From Quercus robur (taxonomy: Eukaryota; Streptophyta; Magnoliopsida; Fagales; Fagaceae), in the NCBI RefSeq assembly GCF_932294415.1, contig NC_065535.1, forward strand, positions 27,622,782-27,686,781: 64,000 bases of DNA, in the 5' to 3' direction. Positions 56,301 to 64,000 of this stretch are shown here, piece after piece; position 1 is the first letter of the stretch; the number at the start of each line of letters is the position of its first letter. Position numbers and translations under genes: made by a program. The notes under the pieces are model-generated. The model was not told the DNA's origin. It saw only the letters and a list, made by a program, of their open reading frames with translations, and did not search any database.

Positions 56301-58206
56301 GGAGCTCCTTAGGGAAAACATCTTGGAACTCTTGAAGCACTGACCGTACTTCTTTTCTTGGTTCTTCAAAGTTGTCTAGTGCAATTTCCTTAACAACCAA
56401 AGCAAAGATGATGGAGTCTTGATTGACAGCTCTTTCAAGTTCTTTTGGACTAATGAGGTTCATACTTTGCTTTTTGGGCTCTTCTCTAGCCTTACTTGCA
56501 CTAACAAACTTAGTTTTGACTGGGTTAAGCTTAATCCTTTGTCCATTGTGCATGAAGGAACAAGAGTTCGAGCGACCATAAAGAGTGACATCTAAATCAT
56601 AGAGCCATGGTCGTCCCAAAATTATGTGTCCTACATCCATCGGAATCACATCACATGAAATCTGAGCCTTGTATGAGAGGATATGAATAGGAACAAGACA
56701 CCTATCCTTGATGGTGATAGATGAATCATCTACCCAAGAAACCTTATAGGGCTTAGGATGGGCAACTAACTTCAAACCTAGGAGGGAGACAAGTTTAGAA
56801 GAAACTGCATTAATGCAACTTCCACTGTCAATGATAACCTTGCAATTTGTGGTTCCACACTTGACAAAGGTTTGGAAGATAGTATTTCTTTTCCAATCAT
56901 CACTTTCTTCGGACTGTGCTAGAGCACACCTAACAACACTCATTATAGGAGTATCAAGACTACCTTTGTTGAGGTTATCAAAAGATGGTAGGGCTCTAAT
57001 GCAAGCTAATTGGGTGGGATCATCCTCTCCTATTTCTACAATGTCTTCAATGTTAGGCTCATAGACTACTTCTTCTACCTCTTCCTCTCCATCCAATTCT
57101 TCAATCAACAAAGTCTTATTAGGACATTGGGCAGCCATATGACCAAAGCCTTGACACTTAAAGCACTGGATTCTAGAATTTGGCCTAAATGTCTCTCTAA
57201 CCACACTCTTCCCTTTGTCTTCTGGGCGTAAGGGCCTATTGTTGGGATTGGGTCTAGTTTGAGGACCTTGTTGGTATCTACCCTGAGGATTTTCTTCTAT
57301 GTGTAAGGGTCTGTTGTTGAGATAAGGCCTATTTTGGGTACCTTGGAGGTATCTACCTTGGGGACCTTCAAAATTGTTGCGAGGCAACATGCGATTGTCA
57401 AATCTCCTTCCACCTTGGGGCCTAGGGATCAGCTCTAAATCTTGCACTAAGGTATAAGCATCATCAAGAGTTGAGATTTGTCGAGCCACCAATTCTCTTT
57501 GAAGATCATAATTGAGACCTTTCCTAAATCTACTCAAGGTAATTGGCTCATCCTCAGTTGCATTGCTACGTATCCTGTACTCTTCAAATTGTTCTACATA
57601 CTCAGTAGCAGACCTATTGTCTTGTCTCAAATCATGCCATTGATCCAACAAGTTGCCTTGATGAGAGACTGGGAAGTACTTTTCATTGAGCTTGGCCTTC
57701 ATTTCTTCCCAAAGAGTTATGGGTGGTTGGCGGGTCTTACGGAGGTGGTTGACAACACTATCCCAATGGAGTTTTGCTCTTCCTACAAGTTTCATTTTGG
57801 CAAACCTAACCTTTCTATCCTCAGACAGTTCATACCACTCAAAAAAATGATCCATCTCTCGCACCCAATCATTGTAGACCTGAGGGTTCCTAACACCATC
57901 GAAGGTAGGGGCCTCTACTTTGATATGCTTAGCGGAGTTGTCTTCATTGTCTCTATGGTCTTGCCTAGGGTGAGGGCCATGCCTATTATTATTTCTTCCA
58001 TTATGTGCATTTTCCTCGTCATACCTAGCCTCTAAGTGGCCTAGACGGGCAGTAAGCTCTGCAATGGCTTGTCTTAATTCATCTTGGAGAGGAGGATCCA
58101 TGTTTAGGTGGGATTGTGGACTAGACTGGGGTTCAGAACTAGACTCTGATTTGGAATGAGACTGTTCTTCAGAACTAGTTACTAGACGACCACTACGCAA
58201 ATGCAT
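53374..58206 (-). CDS. Gag-Pol polyprotein of a chromodomain Ty3/Gypsy retrotransposon
   Basis: A single uninterrupted ORF of 1610 residues. Order: gag (about 90-290, with a DWVREMDHFFEWYELSEDRK core), CCHC zinc knuckle CFKCQGFGHMAAQC (about 347-360), protease active site IIDSGSCINAV (about 457), RT (about 660-840, catalytic VVYFDDILIYS near 807), RNase H (VECDASGVGIRGVLSQ), integrase HHCC zinc domain (about 1142-1182, QCRQCQLAKH) and the D,D,E core (SMDFILGLP near 1210, IVSDRD, GQTEVVNRS). A C-terminal chromodomain-like segment (FLVRWRGRPDSDCTWI, about 1530-1550) probably steers integration to particular chromatin. All catalytic residues looked for are present. Start chosen as the first ATG of the open frame. 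Lineage within chromoviruses is not settled; short LTRs and a single ORF suggest Reina-like. Confidence 0.95.
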   Translation of the reverse strand: MHLRSGRLVTSSEEQSHSKSESSSEPQSSPQSHLNMDPPLQDELRQAIAELTARLGHLEARYDEENAHNGRNNNRHGPHPRQDHRDNEDNSAKHIKVEAPTFDGVRNPQVYNDWVREMDHFFEWYELSEDRKVRFAKMKLVGRAKLHWDSVVNHLRKTRQPPITLWEEMKAKLNEKYFPVSHQGNLLDQWHDLRQDNRSATEYVEQFEEYRIRSNATEDEPITLSRFRKGLNYDLQRELVARQISTLDDAYTLVQDLELIPRPQGGRRFDNRMLPRNNFEGPQGRYLQGTQNRPYLNNRPLHIEENPQGRYQQGPQTRPNPNNRPLRPEDKGKSVVRETFRPNSRIQCFKCQGFGHMAAQCPNKTLLIEELDGEEEVEEVVYEPNIEDIVEIGEDDPTQLACIRALPSFDNLNKGSLDTPIMSVVRCALAQSEESDDWKRNTIFQTFVKCGTTNCKVIIDSGSCINAVSSKLVSLLGLKLVAHPKPYKVSWVDDSSITIKDRCLVPIHILSYKAQISCDVIPMDVGHIILGRPWLYDLDVTLYGRSNSCSFMHNGQRIKLNPVKTKFVSASKAREEPKKQSMNLISPKELERAVNQDSIIFALVVKEIALDNFEEPRKEVRSVLQEFQDVFPKELPNQLPPMRDIQHAIDLVPGAALPNLPHYRMSPPQHDEMVRQVDELLHKGFVRESLSPCAVPALLTPKKDGSWRICVDSRAINKITVKYRFPIPRLDDMFDMMSGATIFSKIDLKSGYHQIRIRPGDEWKTAFKTKDGLYEWLVMPFGLSNAPSTFMRMMTQVLRPFMGKFVVVYFDDILIYSNSKEQHLDHLKQVCSTLRRENLYANLKKCSFFTDSVIFLGFVVSSKGVSADPQKVKAIVDWPEPKNIHEVRSFHGLATFYRRFIRGFSTIMTPITDCMKQGEFQWSNAAGKAFQEIKKKMTEAPVMRLPDFDKVFEVECDASGVGIRGVLSQDCHPIAYFSEKLNEAKKKYSTYDKELYAVVQALRYWSHYLTPHEFVIYSDHDALRHINSQKKLNARHVPWVEFLQRFSFVLRHKSGVENKVADALSRRVTLLSVMSTKVIGFEKLQEEYESCPDFGEVYTTLKTEHLQVVDDFILRDGYLFKANKLCIPRTSVRDFLVWEVHAGGLSGHFGRDKTIEEVERQFYWPSLKRDVAKIIGQCRQCQLAKHCKQNTGLYTPLPVPYRPWEDISMDFILGLPRTLRKFDSILVVVDRFSKMAHFLPCSKTSDASKVAKIFFDEIVKLYGLPKSIVSDRDVKFMSYFWKTLWHMMGTKLKFSTAYHPQTDGQTEVVNRSLGNLLRCLIGENGKTWESILPIAQFAYNNSINRSIGMSPFEVVHGYTPRRPLDLLPMSSHDRVSVSAVEFASHMHELHKEINKRIHASNLKYKTQADLHRRQLDFDVGDYVMIRIRPERYPSGTVKKLQARSAGPFKVLKKLGPNAYVIDIPSDYGISSTFNIADLLAFKGPAVIPYDPFDDPLSSSLANPIPSPTPSCFQKAHKDIIDVILDEQSLFTRDGTVQRFLVRWRGRPDSDCTWITREELQQLDPALLEAYLDTLATTSSLPPITRTYERRRRRHADPVSLWLDGVCSDVT

Positions 58207-59194
58207 GCAAAGAGATCAACAAACTAATTCTAGCAAGTGAATAGTAAGGATAATACTCAAGTTAAATTATATGAGAAGAGAAGTCATGAATTCCACAGGT
58301 TGTTGCATTCAAGCAGTACTAGCTTCAACAAGAATTAAATTAAAAGGACCTAATTATGACAATGTGATTAGGCTAGTTCAACCACTAATACTGAGAAGTA
58401 ATTACTTTAAAGGATTTTTTTTTTTTTTTTTTTTTTTTTATTTTTTTTTTTTTTTTTTTTTTTGGCTAAAATAAAATGCTGAAAGAAAATAAACCAGCAG
58501 CTAAAATAACAAAGTCATGTGGAAGTTTAAGCAAAACAAAGGACAAAGGCAGTAGCATGTGACTGATATAAAATTGAGGCACATAGTAGACATATTGATA
58601 TTAAATCTGAAAATGCATTTCAATCCATTAAGTTTGGAAAGCCCACACCTTGGTTGGGCTGACTTAGCAATCTGGGCCTCACTGGACAGTGGGTCACGCT
58701 ACTAGTCAATGGGGAAATTGGGCCTCACTTGTTGGTCTTCACGTGGAGTGCACTGACCTTCCTGAAGCTTCTGCTTAATCTGACCTGAGGTTTTTTTTTT
58801 TTTTTAATATAATAATACAATAAAGAAAGAACTAGAATATAAAGTTAACGTGTAATCTGCCAAGTCCAAAAACTAAACACCGAAACTAGAGAAACAAAGG
58901 GAAACTAAAAGAGAAGAAGTGGTGGAGCAAAGCACGAAGCATCTTTGGGGTCGACGGCGAAGAGATGGCTGGGCTCGTCGGCGATGACTGTCAGCGGCAC
59001 TTGAAGGTGGTGATCGGAGCTGGTGAGTCAGATCTCAGAACTCGAGAAGCGGTATGGTGGAAGCGAAGTGACTGCGTATCGGCGGCGGGTTGTGCGACGG
59101 CATCATTCTATTGGTGGGATCAGCGGCTTTGATGGTGGGCTTTCAACTCTCTTCTATCTCTGTCTCTGGTCTGGTGGGAGTGAAGTTGTGAATC

Positions 59195-59231
<37 letters not shown>

Positions 59232-59525
59232 GGTTCTGTGATCAGAGGCGGGCACGGATGGTGGTCAACGGTTTGGGAGGCGTTGCTGGCTTCTCTATTG
59301 GCTTGGGAATGAAAAACTCATGTGGGGCTGCAGGGTATATACGGATTGCCGGGGCTGGTTTGCAGATCTCGTGAGGCAGGGACTTGGGTTGCTTTGGTTT
59401 GCAAATCTCGTGGGGTAAGTATTTGAGTAATGGCATGTCTGGAAGTTGATTTGTTTGTTGATGGTGAGTGTGGGTGTGGGATGTCAGTCGTGTTTTTGGT
59501 TGTTGAGAGGAGAGATCGGGTTTGG
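58207..59525 (-). other. Leader region of the chromodomain Gypsy element
   Basis: About 1.3 kb between the primer-binding site and the gag-pol ATG, unusually long for an element with 349-bp LTRs. It contains long poly(T) tracts on the plus strand (58417-58463, 58792-58805, 59199-59230), i.e. A-tracts in the element RNA. No domain-bearing ORF was recognised. Confidence 0.6.
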
Positions 59526-59537
59526 GCTCTGATACCA
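59526..59537 (-). promoter_or_regulatory. Primer-binding site (initiator-Met tRNA)
   Basis: The minus strand reads TGGTATCAGAGC, three bases inside the 5' LTR, the standard plant initiator-Met tRNA primer site. Confidence 0.92.
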
Positions 59538-59540
59538 AGT

Positions 59541-59889
59541 TGATGCAGGACAACCTAGGCTTCCCACCTAGATTAGTCCTACCGTAAAACCTTAGGCTTC
59601 CCACCTAAGGTGTTTGGAATCACCACCAAACAATTCAATGAAAATAATCTCAATAATAATAATAATCTGTAAACTACAAAAGGAACCGTCTGAAGCTTTA
59701 TATAAGCTTCCAGGAATCATAATGATAAAGATAAACTCTTCTAAACAAATCCTAAACAATCTCAAATACTAGTACGATAATCCTAACAATCTCAAATACT
59801 GATCCAATACTAAAGATAAACCCAAATAAAGATAACATAAATGATAAAGATAATCTCCACAGATGTGTCATCGTGTGGTGTCCGCACCA
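59541..59889 (-). repeat. 5' LTR of the chromodomain Gypsy element
   Basis: 349 bp, same sequence as 52974-53322. Its plus-strand TTTATATAAGC at about 59698 is partly palindromic and could serve as the TATA region. Confidence 0.95.
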
Positions 59890-59936
59890 CCTAGTTTATA
59901 TTTTTACACCCAACTCATTAAAATAATATAAACCAT

Positions 59937-59940
<4 letters not shown>

Positions 59941-59976
<36 letters not shown>
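59941..59976. repeat. (TA)n microsatellite
   Basis: About 17 AT units. Confidence 0.95.
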
Positions 59977-59982
<6 letters not shown>

Positions 59983-60848
59983 GTATGTATAAATTATATG
60001 TCTTCCATTCCTCTCTTTCTTTGTCTTTATTTCTCCGGTCTGTCTTGATCTCCCAAGCAAACCAATCACAACCACCACTTCACCACCACACATTCCCAGC
60101 AAGGTAGCAACCACCACCATTCACCCCAGCAAGGTAGCAACCACCACCACCCCACCATCACACACACCCCACCAAGGCAAAAACCACCAACAAAATAGAA
60201 GAAGAAGAAGGAAAAAAAAAAAAAAAAACCAATCACCAAGCACAACCACCACCCAAACACCAAACCACCACTGACCGACCACCTAAACACCAAAACCACT
60301 AATTCGGCCACCCAATCACCATACCAACACTGATTCGGCCACCTAAACACCAACCCACAACCCATCCCACGCCCACCAAGATCCACCAAAACCCACAGCC
60401 CATCCGACCCACAATCCCCACGCTGCCACCATTGCATCACCCATGACCTCCAGAAACCCACAGATCTTGTCTCCACCATAGCCCCATCTGACCCACAGCC
60501 CACGTCTCCAACATAGCCCCACTCAACCCATAACCCACAACCAAGAAGAAAAAAAACATCCAAATCAAGAGAGAGAGATGAAAAAAGAATAGAGGAGAGA
60601 AAAGATAGGGATCAAAGACAGAGTGAGAGTGATTGAAAAAGAAAAGAAGAAGAGAGAGAGGAGAGAGTGAGTCAAAGATTGAGAAGAAAGAGAAGAGAGA
60701 GGAAAGAAAAAATAATATTTTATTTATCCATCCCTGCTACAGTAGGTTGTATATACCCATACTTATTGTAGCAGGTTGCAAAATTTTTTTAGGTTTCCAT
60801 ACTTGGATGGAGCTCATTTTTACGGGTTTAGTGTGTATAATGCTCTAA

Positions 60849-60972
60849 GAATACTAACCATATGCATTATTTAAATTAAACATGTGACCCATAAAAAAAA
60901 AAGTTATGTAATTAAAACTACATTTGGATGACCTCTTTTTAGTGGGATGATGGGAGATTCCTTCAAGCTGGA

Positions 60973-61014
<42 letters not shown>

Positions 61015-61614
61015 TTGCAAATATTTTTTTTTCACCATAAATACCTACTAGAAAAGATCAATCTAAATAAGAAAATCTTACGAAAAAATGAGAGAAAATA
61101 GAAAAATGAAGTGAATCTTAAACGATGCCTTGATGAAGTTGTTACTAGGAATTAAAAAGAAGAAAAAATAATAAAAATGAAGTTGCTGCTAGGAATTAAA
61201 AAGAAGACAAATAAATTAAAAAGGATTTTGTAAGATAACGAAATGATACAACATAATAAAATGATCATAATGAAATTTAAATAGGTTAAAAACATTTCCT
61301 GGTTACATAAAAATACTAAATTATTTTTTGAATAAATTTCTTACTTAAGTTTACTAATAATACTTGTTATAATTATTTTCTCAAAAGGAAGTTTTTATTT
61401 TTATTATTTTTTTAAATTGATGAAATTCTACCTAAAATTAATTGTCACCAAAAAATTAAGTAAATTATTTTATTAATTCAAAAAATATATGCTAGCAAAA
61501 CCTAGACACAAAAACATAATTAGTAATTCTACATCTTAGAAAGAAGAATAGAGTTTAATTAATAAAAATATTTATAATGGACTTTAAATGTAACAAATGT
61601 CCACTTAAAAAATG
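60849..61614. other. AT-rich spacer
   Basis: No gene is seen. It includes a compound (TA)n(TG)n microsatellite at 60973-61014 and a diverged direct duplication of GAAGTTGYTRCTAGGAATTA near 61136 and 61181. Confidence 0.5.
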
Positions 61615-61803
61615 CATAGTTTTAAAAACCGGACTGGATCGGCCAGTCCGATCGGTTCAACTGGGAATCGAGAGCCAGTTCGGTCCGGTTAAAACCCCCA
61701 AAATCGGTCAACAATCGGTCAAAATCGGAAAACCGGTCAAAATCGAGGTTGAACCGGAAATCAAAAAAACGGTTTGATGTCTAGTTCGGTTTTTAAAACC
61801 ATG
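61615..61803. mobile_element. hAT-like MITE with TSD AAAAAATG
   Basis: 189 bp with near-perfect inverted ends (CATAGTTTTAAAAACCGGAC; right end CGGTTTTTAAAACCATG) and an exact 8-bp duplication AAAAAATG (61607-61614 and 61804-61811). The interior is rich in CGGTC and CCGGTT. It is related to 31008-31604. Confidence 0.88.
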
Positions 61804-61811
61804 AAAAAATG

Positions 61812-62697
61812 TTGTCTTAGGCCTCAATTTGTATTGAGCCCGCCTTGCATTTGATGATAATTTTTTTTTTTTTGCTTCATGGTAATCATTATTATTATAG
61901 AGCCTACCACATACACTTTCTATCCAAATCTAATACCGGTTAATGTAAGATAAGGAATAGAGAGTGTATTAGTAGAATTCGATTCTTTGTGGGTGCTTGA
62001 AGTTATTTTTTGTTAGTTAGGACTTAGTAGATGCTACCTCTGGTTACCAATGCATGCAGCAAACCTCTCTTAATAGGTGAGTTCTACATTTATATTGAGT
62101 AATTAAATTTGATAATTATTATTTTGAATAAGTAACAAAGGAAATTTACGTGGGTTAGTTTAACTAGTAAAATCTATTTCTATTATATTGAATCTTGTTT
62201 ACATACTAAAGAAACATATTCATATTTTGACTAGATGATAAATAGTAATCTTTATAAATGCAATAAAATTAAATAAGCTTTTGAGGCTGCACAATTTGAG
62301 ATGTCATTATAGAGTTTGGCTTACTTTTAATACTTTTTTAACTGGAATCTCATTTTGTTTTAATGGGAAATTGACACATCACTCATTAACTAAATAAAAT
62401 GTGAAGATTAAAACCCACTACCACTTGCTATTGTGTATTTAAAATAAAAGGACACATTCAATTAAAAAAGTATTGAGGTAAGCCAAACCCGTCATTATAT
62501 ATATATTGATAATTCAAAATTTGGGGATGAAGTATTTCAACTCTAGACATTTTTTTGATTGCAAACCTTCCATTTGAAATAAAAGTCTGTTGGTTAAACT
62601 ATTTTTAATTATATTATAATTCAGCTCATTTGCATTTTTTAAAATTAATGATATGTAATATAATTTAAATTTATTTACGCATGGTAATAAATGAGTA
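61812..62697. other. AT-rich spacer
   Basis: No gene, RNA or bounded repeat was recognised. Confidence 0.4.
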
Positions 62698-63786
62698 CTA
62701 GTCGCTAACCCGTGCGATGCACGGGATAGTTAAACAAAATTTATACACATTCACTTTTATTGGTACAATCATTTGAAAATAATTCTAAACTAATACCCAA
62801 ATGTAAGAGACACATTGACTTACTATTTAAAGTAGCATTCTGAAGAATTTACACATATTGTGCAATTGAGCCTTAATTTCTCATCAACAATAAAAACATG
62901 GAAATTCAAAACATGGAAAGAAAATAAAAATTACAAAAATTAATTCCATTATCTTTCATGCTATACTTTGTAATTGTATGGAATTAAGTCAACTCAATTT
63001 AAGTAGTTGTAATAAAATTGGCTTCTACTATTCTCTATTCTATAGAGATATGAATATATTGGATTTCTCAAATAATTACCGGTATTGCAATAAAATGATT
63101 TATTATTGAAAATAAGAAACAAAGAAAATCTGTCTATAGCTTAAGAAACACAATATAATAAAATTAAAGAGATAAACCCCACTATTAGTATACAGATACC
63201 AAGTGCGGTCGTCGTAACCCTTTGAAAGAACTTTCCCCAATTGGACCCTATCAAAAAAAAAAAAAACACCCAATTAACAAAATTGATCCAAAAGGGTCTA
63301 AAAAGCACACAAAATCAATTCAAAAAACAAAAATATGAGACAAAGTAATTACTTTCCGCTGCCAATGAAATCGTCTTTTGTATTGCTGTTCCAAACTGCA
63401 ACACTTATCTCTCTAAGGCCTTCAATTAACGAAAACACAAATTTTTCTTGGAATACCGGAGTATTATGACCATCTATACACACACACACACAAAACAAAA
63501 TCAGCATAACTCACTATAACTCTATAGAAGCCTCAAAAATATAAAGAGAAATTAAATGGGTTGAATTTGATATTTACGTTTGGAGAGAGAGAGAGTTTGC
63601 AGAAACTGTGGCTTTATATTTCTTAACTTGAGAGAGGGGTAAGGTTGCTAGGGTTTTGAGGGTAAGGTTGCTAGGGTTTTGAGGTGTTATAATGTTTTTA
63701 TTTTTATTTTTTATTTTTTAAATATTGTGCTGACGTGGAAAATTGTGGTGCCAATAGAGGCTTCGGTTTTATATATATATATATAG
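62698..63786 (-). mobile_element. Non-autonomous Helitron
   Basis: On the minus strand it begins TCTATATATATATATATA (63786) and ends with the hairpin CCCGTGC-ATC-GCACGGG followed by TTAGCGA and CTAG (62698-62701). That gives the Helitron signature of 5' TC, a 3' hairpin and CTRR, inserted between A and T with no target duplication. It is 1089 bp and has no Rep/helicase ORF. It contains a 23-bp direct repeat (GGTAAGGTTGCTAGGGTTTT) at about 63638-63683. Confidence 0.8.
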
Positions 63787-63875
63787 ATTAGTTGTAAATT
63801 GTGTATCGGGGGGATATGCCACAAGTGTATATGTTAGCGCTATTTTTTCTCTTCCAAAATTTTTTATGTGATAGT

Positions 63876-64000
63876 TGTTGATGCCCAATTTTGCAAATCC
63901 ATACCTAAAGGCCCATGAGGAAGAAAGCCCAATGAAAAGCAAGGCCCAAAGACCCACCAAGAAGACCAAAGAGCAAGAAAGGTCCAAAGAAATAAGTGCA
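63876..64000. mobile_element. Possible LTR start, cut by the window edge
   Basis: Begins TGTTGATGCCCAATTTTGC and is rich in GGCCCA/AGCCCA motifs, like plant LTR ends. The remainder lies outside the window, so this is tentative. Confidence 0.25.

Larger units (their letters stand above)
52974..59889 (-). mobile_element. Apparently intact chromodomain Ty3/Gypsy LTR retrotransposon
   Basis: 6916 bp, flanked by a perfect CCTAG target duplication (52969-52973 and 59890-59894). The 349-bp LTRs at each end look identical by eye. On the minus strand the 5' LTR is 59541-59889, followed by a primer-binding site TGGTATCAGAGC (59526-59537) complementary to the initiator-Met tRNA 3' end, a leader of about 1.3 kb, one uninterrupted gag-pol ORF, and a purine-rich CCCACCCCAGGGGAGT just before the 3' LTR (52974-53322). 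All parts required for autonomy are seen, so it is young and potentially still mobile. Confidence 0.95.
52873..60845. mobile_element. PIF/Harbinger-like non-autonomous element split by an LTR retrotransposon
   Basis: It starts GAGCATTAG and ends TAATGCTC (inverted), with TAA on both sides (52870-52872 and 60846-60848), the 3-bp target typical of PIF/Harbinger. Left-hand phrases match the element at 51-399. Removing the 6916-bp LTR element and one CCTAG copy leaves about 1.05 kb, of which the right part (59895-60845) is CA- and GA-rich with a (TA)n run at 59941-59976. Confidence 0.6.

Noticed and set aside
57478-58035. 185-codon plus-strand ORF and several others opposite the Gypsy polyprotein
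   Set aside because: They are frame shadows of the well-supported minus-strand gag-pol; no recognisable domain.
60066-60563. 165-codon minus-strand ORF rich in Trp, Gly and Val
   Set aside because: It is the complement of a CCACCA/CAACCA low-complexity tract inside a transposon; no domain.
1-64000. tRNA, rRNA or snoRNA genes
   Set aside because: Only SINE-like A/B-box remnants were seen; no complete cloverleaf or rRNA signature was recognised by eye.

Overview
The window looks like nuclear DNA of a flowering plant, most likely a woody eudicot. The support is split genes with canonical GT..AG introns, AT-rich spacers, plant-specific gene families (ATL RING-H2, FAR1-related, CAD1-type dehydrogenase) and dense nested transposons. 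Oak-like (Fagales) is a weak guess that I cannot test here. Exon boundaries below were checked by reading frame: each multi-exon model sums to a whole number of codons.

Layout. 0-8 kb: an intact ATL-type RING-H2 ubiquitin-ligase gene (675-1340), then AT-rich spacer with small transposons, an approximately 280-bp tandem duplication broken by two different MITEs, and a solo LTR (6477-7203, repeat ACATG on both sides). 8-19.9 kb: a complete but decayed Tat-like Ty3/Gypsy retrotransposon (8016-19852, target duplication ATAGT) with gag, protease, RT, two RNase H domains and integrase, then 13 perfectly phased 81-bp tandem repeats and an antisense, apparently spliced ORF. Almost every stop codon in it is explained by one C-to-T or G-to-A change. 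20.0-26.6 kb: two inverted repeats of about 0.55 kb enclose an intron-containing, broken copy of FEY (FOREVER YOUNG-type short-chain dehydrogenase), which looks like a gene-capturing TIR element. 26.7-30.2 kb: a two-exon gene for a small conserved protein, probably organellar. Its intron contains a 1-kb Pack-MULE-like element carrying part of a PDX1.2-type gene.

30-48 kb: hAT-like and other MITEs, an intact six-exon CAD1-class alcohol dehydrogenase gene (35203-38929) with a duplicated core-promoter/leader segment, a LINE remnant, and a minus-strand four-exon gene encoding a PHD finger plus a C-terminal Myb/SANT-like domain (43254-45688). 48-51 kb: an intact FAR1-related (FRS) gene, itself a domesticated MULE transposase, with a 5'UTR intron.

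53-64 kb: an apparently intact chromodomain Ty3/Gypsy element on the minus strand (52974-59889) with an uninterrupted 1610-codon polyprotein, LTRs that look identical by eye and a CCTAG target duplication, inserted into a PIF/Harbinger-like element (52873-60845). A 189-bp hAT-like MITE and a 1.09-kb non-autonomous Helitron follow. The host genes are unrelated neighbours, not an operon or pathway. The most interesting content is the layered transposition record and two independent host-gene captures (FEY and PDX1.2).
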